From Branchiostoma floridae (Eukaryota; Chordata; Leptocardii; Amphioxiformes; Branchiostomatidae), in NCBI RefSeq assembly GCF_000003815.2, contig NC_049982.1, positions 11,038,175 through 11,102,174 of the forward strand: a stretch of DNA of 64,000 nucleotides, written 5' to 3'. This document shows positions 21,581 through 33,499 of this stretch, piece after piece. The stretch's first letter is position 1. Every line of letters begins with the position of its first letter. Under the pieces are notes generated by a model. It searched no databases. It was given only the letters and a program-made list of their open reading frames with translations, and had not been told where the DNA came from. The position numbers were made by a program, and so were the translations under genes.

Positions 21581-24500
21581 CTATTCCTCCCGGTACGATC
21601 TGTGGATGATATAAGCACAAAATAGCAAGATAGAACCCAACAGAGTCCCTAGAGTGACGATCCCCAACATCAGGTATCGGTTCCAGTCGATGTCGTACAC
21701 CAGGCATGCTCCTTGAGCGTCACAGTAGTTGGAGAAATAGATGCAGGTGAAGTCCATGGCCATCCCAAACAGGAAAGGGGCAGCGGCACCTGAAACAAAC
21801 CAGATATAAGTACTGTGTATCGATCCTGTCAGGACATATAATAAGTAACTGGAGGGATGATTTCAAAGTCTGATACCAGACTTGGTGTATGTGTGTGAGT
21901 GTGTTCTTAATATGAATCACAAGAGAAGCGAGGGGTGTTTTCAATATCTGATGCCAGATCTGGGCTTGTATGTACCTACCAATAGCTTTGATTGCAAACT
22001 GTATCATTCCTGTCGCAAGGGTGGATTCGTCTTTCTTGACAACTCTGTTTGAAAAGGGAAAAAACAATACTCAAGATGAAGAATTAGACGAGATACCAAA
22101 TGATAAAGCAGTAAACGTTTATATGACCATGAAGACAATTTTCTAATTGAACAAAAAAAGGAACCACTACCTTTTACCATACCAAAAAAAGTACCGATTA
22201 TCCCATGATGTTTCCACTCACTAAAAGGACCTACAATTTTCAAGTATCGTAATCCATACGCTGGGTCTGACAGCTGCCCACCCCCAATAGTAGAAGAACA
22301 ACGTCAGTTCATGCTACATGTATACGGCATACCTTAGTACTGCAGTGATAATAGGTGTGAAGGCGAAGAACGACACGAAGGCGACCACAAGCAGCACGAT
22401 CATGAGGAAGATGAAGTTGTTGCACTGCCCGAGAGAGTTGCAGTCGTTGGTGGCCACGGATCCGGTGTAGTGTTCCTTCCGAACCTTCATCTTCCCGGGA
22501 GGTATACAGGAGCAATCTGTGTACAACTGACAATAAAGTTGATGTGAATAAATGACTGGAATAAACTTGATGTATCATAAGTTGTTATAACCATTGCGAT
22601 AACAATACTGTATGCATCATTTAGATTGTCTAATCCACGTTGAACTTTTCTTCTATAGGATCTTTCTAAAAAGGTTTCACAGAATAGATGTCCATGACAT
22701 AAAGTATGCAACCACAGAATCGGAATGTACACATTAAAGCTACATGTACACAGCGTAATATGATTGATAACCTAAGTGAAATCTTACCATGACGTCCTTG
22801 TACTTGGTCTTCAGACTGTCCTTACACCCGGCGAAGCACTGGTTGAAGTACATGATCTTGTCTGGGCCGCAGACAGGGCTGAACTCCCGTGGGCAGACGC
22901 AGTCTTTGTTACACTCGGCCTGGAGGTTGGCGTGGGGGAGGGGCTGTCTTCCCGACTGGGATCTGAAAAGTGATATATAGTTGATGGTAATTTGATGGAA
23001 ACTCATGCAAGTGCTGGCAACCAGACACCCATGCGCACAAGCGCGCGTGCACAGTCAGTGTGGCATACACGCATGCTAGCTCCATGTTTGGTGACTTGCC
23101 TTGTACATCATCATCATCATCAGGCCCTGTACATAAACCCGGCTAAATAACCAATTAAAACTACTGCTGAAGTTAAAAAGAAAACAACTTACGCTGTAGC
23201 TCCGTACTCGGTCATGATGCCTGCGATGGGTACAGGCTCACAGTACAGGAACATGCCGGGGATGATCGCCATGGCAACCACCAGGAACAGCCAGGCCAGC
23301 AGCTGGATAGAGTTCCGCCCGGACACCTTACACAGCCGCATCAGCACCCCGGAACTCAGCGTGCCCAGCAACGTCGCCGGGAGAACCACGATTCCTAGAG
23401 CAGAAGAGTTATACATGACCTTCGTAACCATGACATACTGAATCATTCATTGTGCAGAAAGGCTAGGCTTCAAATGCAGTCGGATATCACGGATTCCAAT
23501 TTGCAACACCCTATTAAGCCATTAGATAGACCAAAGTCACCAAACGTTCAGTAGACTATGTAGGAGAGGTAGAAGAGCTAACTGCTTATACACGACCTTC
23601 TAATTGACATGCCAGGTCATTAAATCACGATAATACCAAACGTTTGAGTGAGTACAAGTAGTAAATTCTTTCAAATGTACAAACAACTTGAGAGAACAGA
23701 TCATTTGGAAACAGTGGACAATGTACAGACCTATCAGTGCACTTGCGTTCGCCTTTGTGATTGAGAACTGTATCTCCAGGTACTTGGGTATGTACATAGA
23801 AAAACCGTTGGTGACGGCCGATATGACGAAGATACCGAGCAGGATGAGAACGTACACGCTATTGGAAAAGAGGCAACCCAACGTCGTAAACAAGCCTGCA
23901 GGAATAGAAATAAACTTGTAAGCGATACATCTGTATCCAAACTCACATATGTAATGGGCTTGCTGTTGATAACGCAAATGCGATGTATGAAGAGAAAATA
24001 AACTTTTGCTAAGCTCTTTTTAAGTGGTATGCCACTGACTCATTCTAGGCCATCAAAGATACAATTTTCAGAAGTAGCACATCACGTAACTGCCTTACAA
24101 AATCTCATATCTCATTTGATCTGGATGAAAATGACATAGAATTACAATACAAATAAATTTTCAAGGGGAAGGACAGAAACTCACCTTTGTCGGCGAGGTA
24201 TTGCCGCTCTGCGAGAGAGGGAAGAATCCTGGAGGTCTCCTTAAGGCCAACTTCATGAGGCTTTTTCATCTTCTTGGGAAAAAGGCAGAGAGGAAGGCTG
24301 AAGAAGAAGAACGCAGCGGCCAGAGGGAGGAACCCTAACCACCACGCCCCTATCCACCTGTCGTCCGAGGAGTCGATTCCTAGAATTGAACATGTAATGA
24401 AATGTTGAGGCAACCCAAATCTGTGTAAGATGATCTACTACTAATAATAAGAAACTCTTTCTGTCCTTCCTCAATACGCACTGAATATCCATCAGAAGAA

Positions 24501-25759
24501 TCGGAAACTCGCAAGGCCAACTAGATAAATTGTTACATTATCCTACAGCATCTGCTAGTATTGTAGACTAGCTGCTAATTCTATTTGGTACTATAATTTA
24601 TTCAAAATACATGAATGCATACTCACCAATCTTAGAAGGGCTAATAAAGAGGAAGTCAACATAGTACCGAAGTACAAAGGAGCTGAAAATGAGACCAAGA
24701 GCGTTGCCGGTGTTGGGTAGGACCAGAGCTAAACCTGGAAAATAAAAAACACGTTTTCACAGAGAATATTCGCAGGAATTTGACACTATATCGTTTACAT
24801 TTCAAATGAAGAAAATATGTTGTCATTCGTTTAATGGTGAATTTTAAAATAATTAGGATTTGTCGTCGCTCTGTTCACTGATCTACATGCTTAAAATGAT
24901 GAGCTGTTGTGAAAGGCTGTACATGTTCCTTAAGCTAGCTGACAATTGACAAATGTGACTTACCGATGTACAATGGTGAGCTCTCCTTTGTCACGTGATC
25001 GTCGATGTACGTTGTCCCAAGCGGCAATGCGGGCGCCCCACCAATCCCCATCATGAACGTTGCAACCGTCAACATGACGTACCAGAACAAATTCATGGAA
25101 TGAGCGTGTTTGCAATTCTCCACGTCGGTTGTGTTTTGCGCCTTCCCCGGTGTACAGACAATCTCTTCTTCGCCTTCCTCGATGACGTGCCTTGGCATGA
25201 AGAAATATGGCAGTGCAAAGATGACGCAGCTAATTCCGATCAACATTGTGCCATAGGCGATCCACTTGGGACGATGTGCTCCCTGCTTTCCTCCGTAATA
25301 AGACACCAGAAGGACCATGATGAGGTACCCTGCGTCATGCCCACCGTACATGATGCCTGTGTACTTACTCTCCATGTCAAACGTCTTTTCTATAGTGGCT
25401 AATATCCCAACTCTGTAGCCGATTGTTGTGTTGATCAAGACGCACACGATTGCCCAGATTACCGCGAAAAGTTTGGGACTTGCACAGCACTGACAGCAGT
25501 CAGGATGGCAGCAGCCACAGCCGCATCTGTTCTCCGGTTTCTCCCAGTCGTCCTCGTCATTTTCTCCGAACAGGTCTTGCATACTGGACGAGTCGTCGGT
25601 GCCGCCAACGAACAGTCTACGGTGCAACGTTCCAGGGGACGGAGGAGGGCGCGGTTTCGGTTCCTCTCTCTTCTTACCCGCCATTAATCTGTCAGAGTCT
25701 GCATCGACGAGCGGCTGTAGATCTATGTCAGACATGGTGATGGTCACACTTGTCCACAC
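21581..25759 (-). CDS. OATP-B: organic anion transporting polypeptide (SLCO family), tandem paralogue
   Basis: Nine coding exons: 24964-25735 (exon begins at 25759), 24627-24734, 24185-24379, 23731-23895, 23193-23394, 22788-22962, 22333-22526, 21980-22044, 21581-21789. Every exon has exactly the OATP-A length, giving 694 aa. The same landmarks are present: DDRWIGAWWLGFL, the Kazal exon (residues 481-539), and the N-terminal cysteine cluster with one extra Cys (CGCGCCHPDCCQCC). About seven substitutions separate the 257-codon first exons, and none falls after about residue 103. The exons at 23193 and 21581 are almost unchanged, while those at 24627, 23731, 22333 and 21980 differ more. It is compact (4.2 kb) because its introns are short. 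Function as for OATP-A; substrate unknown. Confidence 0.92.
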
Positions 25760-28323
25760 CTGAGTCAAAAGCCTGCTGAAAAAAGAGCCTAGGGTTTATC
25801 CACATTGAGACACAGTTATTTTAGTGTTTCAGCCTGTAATGTAGGTGATTATGCCAGCCATTCGAATAACTTAAAAAAGATTATTATACTTCACTGATCA
25901 TTCATGGCACATGGGGACCGACACGTGTTTTGCACATGACACAAATCTAGCCTCAGGTTAAAAGTGTTTTAACAGTCACCTAAAATCAATATGTTGGGTT
26001 TGCTGCAAAAATGTATGACAAACTAGACCGGTCATTGATGTTATCTTACCAACAAGAGGAATGAATTTTCTTGATAGCTGGATGGGATCATGTCCTTAAT
26101 ACCTCAATCTGAAAAGGTCTTTCAAAGCATGAAATTGGTTTTGCTTAATCAAGCATAACATGCAATGACATACGGCACGGATAGCTTTCACAACTTTGCT
26201 ACCTGCAAGAACGATTTTTCTGCATTAAGCGTAAGAAGTTCGATAGTTTTTAATGTTGTATTTTAAAATTTTAGGGGTTGTGAAATTTTAGCATATTTTG
26301 AGGATCATCTGACTAGATAGGGTGTCACCTGTCACCTGTCAGACAACTACGTCGTAATTAAAAATGGCGCCCCGTCCAAGATGGCGTCTTAATAATTTCG
26401 TTAACTTCGTTATCTCACAAAACACTGTCCAAATGTTCTCGCAAGAACACAACGACCGGCAAGTTCAACAAAGCAACTCAGCTGGTGGTGCTAGTGCAAT
26501 CTACAGAATCAAATTCAGTAAAATATGACCATGTTGATCACACACAATAAAAACTTCTAAAGTTTTCATAGTTTCTACACTTTTCCCAGGAACTAATCAA
26601 GTGATATTGAAAGGTAAAAATCGGAGCTCTTGACAAATTTCGTGCATTGGGAGCAAACTGCTCTAACTTANNNNNNNNNNNNNNNNNNNNNNNNNNNNNN
26701 NNNNNNNNNNNNNNNNNNNNNNNNNNNNNNNNNNNNNNNNNNNNNNNNNNNNNNNNNNNNNNNNNNNNNNCCCCCTCCCACAACACACACGATCCTCAAC
26801 ATTTTTGTTAATACTTGATTTATTAGAGACCCAAAACATCAACTGAATGTTAAACAAAGCTTCACATAAAACTTAGATGACTTACCTTACGTCTACAAAG
26901 TTTGTCAATCTTCTCCAGTCACCAGAATAGGTCCATAAAAATCGGTGTTCTAGATACTGGCTTCGGAGACCCTAGACCTAGTAGATGTTTGGAACTTGTC
27001 GGACCAGTTCCGCCTCATACCGACTCTAGCCTCCGGCACACAAACGTTTAGACCAGGATCCTTGTGAAAGGTGTTTGTCACGCTCCACGAGAAACAACAA
27101 TGGGTTCATGGGGCGGGTTAGCAGCCTGGCTCAGTCCATATCGTGGGGGAGCTTTTAGTGCATGCGCAAGACTTTCACTCTGTTAGCATTCAGTTGCAGT
27201 GTTTCTTCACAACATTTTATCAACAACGTCAGTTATATAGTCATCAGTGTGGTCATCCACTTTGCTAGGCATGGCGATGGTAAATATCGCCTTCAACTAT
27301 CGACCTGCTGTTCAATTCTTGTTTAAGTAAATACTACACACCATTGAAGTAGTCCAGCATCAATTTACTTTATAATTCGATCGACATGTACAGCTGTTCT
27401 TCACGATCTACATGAAACATGTAGCATAATTTATACAATTATGCTATCATTGGCTGAACTGCTAATTATGATGGACAGTCTTTTATTTGCCGCACTGAAC
27501 CCATTGGCCGCCGCGTGAGAAAGGTTTATACCCACGAGAGGTATCCGAACGTCTTACAAGCACACTGTTGTCACACGCGTTTTGATATTCATGAGTAAGC
27601 TAGCAAATAATGCAGAAGGGAAAAGGGTAAGTGTAATACCATAGTAACGAAAAAGGTTAAGAACGTGTCACCTGTCATTTGTTTCTTGAATATGTGCCAT
27701 ATAGACTGCCACAACATACATGCTTCAGTCATCATCATCAAAGTAATGATGAGTAAATGTGGACTAAAATCAAGGAGTCAAAGCCACATAGAATCTGATT
27801 AATTCACTAAATCAGCGTAATCAATTTAGATCAAGGACTTTGCAGGTGCTGAATCCTAATAAGATATGCCCAATCATTCCCATTCAAGCATGTATCATTG
27901 ACTATATTGTTCTGTTATAAATAAAGCTTCTAATGTTTTCTTGAGGATCTCATTGGCTGGCAGAATATTACAAAGACTAAAAAGACAATAGAGGTACATG
28001 TGTAGTTTATTTCATATATGGTAAGTAAACTATTAATCAAATAACTAAATTGATTATCTTGTACAATGTTTCCTACATACTGTACCCCAAAAACAAATTA
28101 TAAAGTATATCATGTACCGTCTTGACAATGCACATGTAATACATATTATCATACACAGGCAGTGTGAGCATTGTTGACACAGAGCATAATAGATGGCATA
28201 ATCTGACATGAGATGGCAGTTTGACACCCTTGCTTTTGGCAGCTGATGTGAATGAACACTTATTGAACAGGAATGTGAATGTGAACCTGATGGTGTGATG
28301 ACAACATTTATTACTGTATATCA
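25760..28323. other. Upstream region of OATP-B with assembly gap
   Basis: Contains a 100-N gap at 26671-26770 (a conventional size, so true length is unknown). Near 27069-27260 it matches the OATP-A upstream region. At 27440-27512 it has an inverted match to 20300-20360. No coding sequence is supported. Confidence 0.6.
26671..26770. other. Assembly gap (100 N)
   Basis: A run of N; a round length suggests unknown true size. Confidence 1.
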
Positions 28324-30393
28324 TCACACTTTTTGTATTCTTTCATGGACTTGCAAGTGTATCTTCAGATTTTGTTTACGAGCAAAGGAAGAGGTACAGT
28401 GTGGGCATTTGAAGGGTTTTTCTCCTGTATGAGTTCTCATATGACGAATAAAGTCTGCATGGCACCTAGGTTGCAGTCCACACCGTTGGCACTTATACAC
28501 CTTTCTGCCTAGATGTTTCTTCATGTGCCTGGAAAGGGTGCGTCTAGTTGCCATCCTGTACAAACATTCTCCACACATGTAGGGTTTCTCCCTATGCTGA
28601 ATATCTTCTATTTGCAGATCTTCTGTGCCTTCTTCTGTTTCTATAGACACAGTCTGTTTACTTTCAGCAATGTCTTCTGAGGGTGTTTTACTGGGAGCTG
28701 CTACTTTATGATCTACCAGTAGTATGGTCATACCTTTACTGTCAACGACACTACCCGGTTTAACAACAGACTTTTGGTCATATCTACAGCTCACTAGTTC
28801 TACTTCCTGTGGACCTGCAGTACTGCTACCTTTCCATGTGTGGAGCTTCATGTGTTTCTGTAAGCCAGCTCTGTTCACTGCCCAGAACCCACAGACCTGA
28901 CATGTAAACCTGCCTGGTCTCTTGTGCATCTTGACATGCTCCTTAAAATTGGACATATTCGTTGTGCAGTAAGAACACTTCTTGCATGCCAAGGAGGTCC
29001 TCTCACTGTCTGTTGACTTCCCTAGGTCAAACCTTTTATCAGGACTGTTACCATTGTAGCCCAAGTGTTGGCTCATTCTGTGTCTTGTCAACCCCCTACT
29101 AGTGGCTGCACGGTAGCCACAGACTTGGCATGAAAATCTTCCATCCTTGATGTGGCTTTCTATATGTAGAAACAGCTCGGACCGTTCCTTGGCCAGAAAT
29201 GAACACTCTGGGCAATTCAAGGGCCCCTTGAGAGTGTGAGAGCGGACATGCTGTTCCATCTGTTTTACCTGTCTGCAGGTGTACTTACATAAGGGACAGG
29301 AAATAAGATCCTGTTTTGTGTCTCTACCAACAGTACTATTGTTGTGATCTCTGCTATGTCCTGACGTTTGTGGCATTTCGTTGCAAGTTGCAACAGGGGC
29401 TGTTTCTCTGTATTCTGAACCAGCCTTATTGTTAAAAGAGTCGACTGTCTCCAAAAATGTACTGCCTACCAATGTGTTATTTGTAGAATCGTCATATTGA
29501 TGATTTCTTTCCTGTAGGCTGTGCTGTCTGGCATGTTTCTCAGCAAGGTGTCTTGCCATGGACTTCTTTGTAGTTGACTTGTATGAGCAAAAGTAACACT
29601 TCCTCTTTGCCCTTTTCTTGCCTTCCATCTTTTTGCCTGATGCAGGACCACCAATGCTGTTGTCATCCTTTTGTGGAGAGTCTTGTTCCCAATCTGTATG
29701 ATTGCCCATATGACTGTCCAGACTATATTTCCTTGAAGTTTTATAGTTGCACAAGTAACAAGCAAATGGCTTCTCATCAGTGTGCGTGAACATGTGACGT
29801 TTCATCGTTGTTGTATGAATTTTCGTGTAGTCACAATATGGACAGTGTTGTAGACCGTTCTTGTGATTTTCATTCACAATATCCACATATGCATTTTCAT
29901 GCTGTGCAATCCTAAATGCTTCATCTGTGCAACCAAAATGATCATAAATCTCATCATCATTATTCTCAATTTTCACATTAATCTCTTTAAACGGTTCTGA
30001 AGTTCCTGTTGTTGTGAGAAGAGTGCCAGTTCTCTCTGACCCGACACAGGCAGCATTAACAGGCAATGGTTCTTCCTGTTTGACTTTGGGGATGGTCCTG
30101 GGCTCACTCTCTTTCCCAGGATAGACAGCCCCATCCTTGGTCACTTCAACATTCCCTGGAGATGTACCACTGTCCTGTAGGGAGGATATACCCACTGATG
30201 TTTGTAGGGTAAAGTACTCTTCCACCATCAAATCCTGTAGCAGAGTCAAAAGTTCCCCCTTGTTCAGGGTGGAACTGTCCATGTTCATTCCTCTTCTGGT
30301 TAGTTCAATCAGGAGCTCTTCATAGAAAAGGCGAGGCAGCACGGCAAGTGTCACCTCCTCGGACAGGCCACACATTCCAGCTACAGATGCCAT
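28324..30393 (-). CDS. C2H2 zinc-finger protein, 11 fingers, with SAP-like N-terminus
   Basis: A single coding exon of 689 aa. The start is the ATG at 30393 (MASVAGMCGL). An upstream in-frame ATG exists, but a splice acceptor (ATCCTCAG) lies between the two, so the exon probably begins just before 30393 and carries a little 5' UTR. The N-terminus has a helical segment (LPRLFYEELLIELTRRG, then LNKGELLTLLQDLM) resembling a SAP-type fold; this is inference. Eleven C2H2 fingers follow in dispersed groups, including HCPYCDYTKIHTTTMKRHMF, FACYLCNYKTSRKYSLDSHM and, at the C-terminus, KCPHCTSSFARKQNLKIHLQ. Only some are joined by TGEKP-type linkers (HTGEKPFKC before the last finger). Spacers are acidic or Ser/Thr-rich. 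A nuclear DNA-binding role is likely; the target is unknown. AATAAA lies 12 nt past the stop. Confidence 0.9.
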   Translation of the reverse strand: MASVAGMCGLSEEVTLAVLPRLFYEELLIELTRRGMNMDSSTLNKGELLTLLQDLMVEEYFTLQTSVGISSLQDSGTSPGNVEVTKDGAVYPGKESEPRTIPKVKQEEPLPVNAACVGSERTGTLLTTTGTSEPFKEINVKIENNDDEIYDHFGCTDEAFRIAQHENAYVDIVNENHKNGLQHCPYCDYTKIHTTTMKRHMFTHTDEKPFACYLCNYKTSRKYSLDSHMGNHTDWEQDSPQKDDNSIGGPASGKKMEGKKRAKRKCYFCSYKSTTKKSMARHLAEKHARQHSLQERNHQYDDSTNNTLVGSTFLETVDSFNNKAGSEYRETAPVATCNEMPQTSGHSRDHNNSTVGRDTKQDLISCPLCKYTCRQVKQMEQHVRSHTLKGPLNCPECSFLAKERSELFLHIESHIKDGRFSCQVCGYRAATSRGLTRHRMSQHLGYNGNSPDKRFDLGKSTDSERTSLACKKCSYCTTNMSNFKEHVKMHKRPGRFTCQVCGFWAVNRAGLQKHMKLHTWKGSSTAGPQEVELVSCRYDQKSVVKPGSVVDSKGMTILLVDHKVAAPSKTPSEDIAESKQTVSIETEEGTEDLQIEDIQHREKPYMCGECLYRMATRRTLSRHMKKHLGRKVYKCQRCGLQPRCHADFIRHMRTHTGEKPFKCPHCTSSFARKQNLKIHLQVHERIQKV

Positions 30394-31838
30394 CTTCGGT
30401 GACGTAGCCTGAGGATAGATGGCAGTAAACAATGGTTTGGAAATATGAATTCTGGATATCCAAATCTAACTTGTAGCCTTAAGTAAACATAATTCATAAG
30501 TCTCTTCATTACAGATAATATACATACCTTAGCCAGGTGCTTATTCTTGCTCTGAATACAGTGGAATCCAACTAATTGAAATTGTATCATAAAATCATCT
30601 CAGGCTGTTACATATTAAGTGCACTGTTATTGTTGTGTAGATGTGAACTATATATATGAGAGAAGAGGGTTACCAGCAGTCCTTATGGATGGGGCGATCG
30701 ATAAATTTCAGACTGCCCCCCCACCCCACCCCAACATGTATCAAACACAATGAAACAATCAAGTATATGTTAGGAACACGATCAGCTTGATTTCACGGCG
30801 CAAAAGACAGAAGTACTTAACTGAACAGTTCATAAAGAATAGAAACCATACATACACGTACATCATGATACATCGCTCCGAATTATAGAACTTAGTGTAT
30901 TTGGAACATGCTCAACGTTACTCAAAGTCAAAAGCTGCTTCCAAATCTGAGCAAAGGGGGTCGTTTTCAGTGATCACACATTCATTAGTTTAAACCGTAC
31001 CTTTTCTGCGACTTCTTTCTGACTTTCTGCAAGCAGATAACTATAGTAAAACGTGATATTTTCGACGTGTCACAGCGCGCTAACTAAAACAAACATGGCA
31101 GACTTACCTCAATTATGACCTTTGACACAGNNNNNNNNNNNNNNNNNNNNNNNNNNNNNNNNNNNNNNNNNNNNNNNNNNNNNNNNNNNNNNNNNNNNNN
31201 NNNNNNNNNNNNNNNNNNNNNNNNNNNNNNNNNNNNNNNNNNNNNNNNNNNNNNNNNNNNNNNNNNNNNNNNNNNNNNNNNNNNNNNNNNNNNNNNNNNN
31301 NNNNNNNNNNNNNNNNNNNNNNNNNNNNNNNNNNNNNNNNNNNNNNNNNNNNNNNNNNNNNNNNNNNNNNNNNNNNNNNNNNNNNNNNNNNNNNNNNNNN
31401 NNNNNNNNNNNNNNNNNNNNNNNNNNNNNNNNNNNNNNNNNNNNNNNNNNNNNNNNNNNNNNNNNNNNNNNNNNNNNNNNNNNNNNNNNNNNNNNNNNNN
31501 NNNNNNNNNNNNNNNNNNNNNNNNNNNNNNNNNNNNNNNNNNNNNNNNNNNNNNNNNNNNNNNNNNNNNNNNNNNNNNNNNNNNNNNNNNNNNNNNNNNN
31601 NNNNNNNNNNNNNNNNNNNNNNNNNNNNNNNNNNNNNNNNNNNNNNNNNNNNNNNTTGTACTCACTCGACTGGGCATTGCAAGAAAGGTGATCTCTTGTG
31701 ACGAGTGACCTGTCATAAATGTTTCTCATTGATTATACAAATGAGGTCCTCATTGGTCACTTGATCTCCTCTACCTAAATGACAATGTGCTTAAAGTATG
31801 AAAGTCTTAGCAAAGAAAGCTTTTGTAGCATTTTCTCA
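30394..31838. other. Upstream of the zinc-finger gene, with 525-N gap
   Basis: Holds the gap 31131-31655. A GAGGTAAGT-type donor on the minus strand near 31104-31110 could end a noncoding first exon of the zinc-finger gene. Nothing else is recognised. Confidence 0.4.
31131..31655. other. Assembly gap (525 N)
   Basis: A run of N upstream of the zinc-finger gene. Confidence 1.
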
Positions 31839-31841
31839 TAA

Positions 31842-32903
31842 AGCCCCGGTCACAAAGCGCGTACGATTCCTTGCGATGGACTATTCCGCATATCGTACGA
31901 TGAGCGCAGTACATCGCAAGAAAATCGAAAGCATCGCAAGCCATCGCAACGCATCGGATGGTGTTCAAAATTTTTCCAGCATCGCACGATTTTTCACTTG
32001 TGTCTCTTCTGTATAGCCGTCTGAGCGCTTTTGTGCTTCTTTAACCAACAAAATGTGGACATAGCTGTTAAATACCTTCCTAAAATATATTTAACTGTAA
32101 AAATAAATTAAAAAAGACCATGACAACAAGAGTATTACAAGCAAAAGTTCAAATCAAGCGTGAGTACTGGTATGGTTATCTCGGCCTGCTTGCCGGCTCT
32201 ACGTGTCAGGCTCTTTCGAAGATCGTATCATGATATGCTATCAACAAAAAGATGCCATCATACAAAAATCAAATGATAAGCATTATATCATATATATTTC
32301 CGACTCATAGAGCCTGCCTTTATGTTCGAGTTGTCCCCATGGTTATTACGATTATGGTAAACTGACCCAAGACCGACGAGAGCTGAGATTTGATCTAATT
32401 ATAAACTCACGTGCATGAAGCGATCAAACAATTGTCTGCATCACCTGTGCGTGGCGCGCTGTTCTCTGGTTGCGACTGTGGCAGTTGCGACTGATATATT
32501 TCCCCTTTTCGTCAATATCGACAATATCAGGGAAAACTGAAACCATCACAACATGCTAAAAAATCATAAATCTATAACCTCATCAGTAGACAAAAATTGC
32601 CGTAATGAACTCTGCTATGGGGGCAAATAAAATCTTACGACGATAGCGAAATTTTGAACATGTTCAAAATCCATTTCAGCTCTATTTTTCGCCATACGAC
32701 GCTCCCCGATTTACTATGATCCACTGCGATTGACGCAGGCACGCTCTTATGACCTCATCGTACGATGCACTACGCGCTTTGTGACCACGGCTTTATATAC
32801 TTAAACCATTGCTTCCGATTCTCCCCCGACTTACGACGCACTGCGCTTATCCTGCGCATCGGAAGGAATCGCAAGGAATCGTACGCGCTTTGTGACCGGG
32901 GCT
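31842..32903. mobile_element. PIF/Harbinger-like MITE with perfect 36-bp TIRs
   Basis: Positions 31842-31877 and 32868-32903 are exact reverse complements beginning AGCCCCGGTCACAAAGCGCG. Both sides are flanked by TAA (31839-31841 and 32904-32906). The trinucleotide TWA target duplication is typical of PIF/Harbinger elements. There is no transposase reading frame, so it is non-autonomous. A second, diverged copy of the right end occurs internally at about 32771-32792. Confidence 0.9.
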
Positions 32904-32906
32904 TAA

Positions 32907-33499
32907 ATTATGTAAACGAGACCCTAATTTGCATGACTTACGTCCGCATGTTCAACTTAACGTACATGTTGCTACCAAATGTTTCAAGAATGGAATTTTC
33001 GTCATCTAACACAATGATAACAATTTCTCATTAAATATGTAAATTAGACAACAATTATGTGTTCACATATCTTCGTTGATCAAGTTTGGTCAGTGGGGTG
33101 GGTAGGGAGGCAGTGACGTCCTATAGCCACACTTTATATTTTGTAATATGGGCCGTGTGATAATTGCCAAGGTCATCGACTTTCTTTTTTTATTCCAGTC
33201 ATCTGGCGTTATGCTGTAGAATACATATCAGAGACAGCCATACTCATACATCAATGAGTTCTATTTAAAGTTGGCAGCTCTAGCTGTTGCGTACTTGTGC
33301 ATTGTGCCTTATGATTATCGGAGTGATAAATTCTTCATGAAGTTGGTCGAGACAGAACGACAAAAAGGAAAAGACACACTCATTGGCTTGCCACCATACT
33401 GCCTTTAATTGAAAATTTAGCTGATTTGCTACACTGCCCACATTACTAATTGTTAAGTCGCGGCAACTGTGCCCAGTTTATGTAAATGCGCCACGCAAA
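32907..33499. other. 3' flank of pLGIC-B
   Basis: No gene. A minus-strand AATAAA at 33189-33194, about 310 nt beyond the pLGIC-B stop, is a candidate polyadenylation signal. Confidence 0.5.

Noticed and set aside
31084-31729. Frames of about 200 aa
   Set aside because: They consist almost entirely of the 525-N gap.
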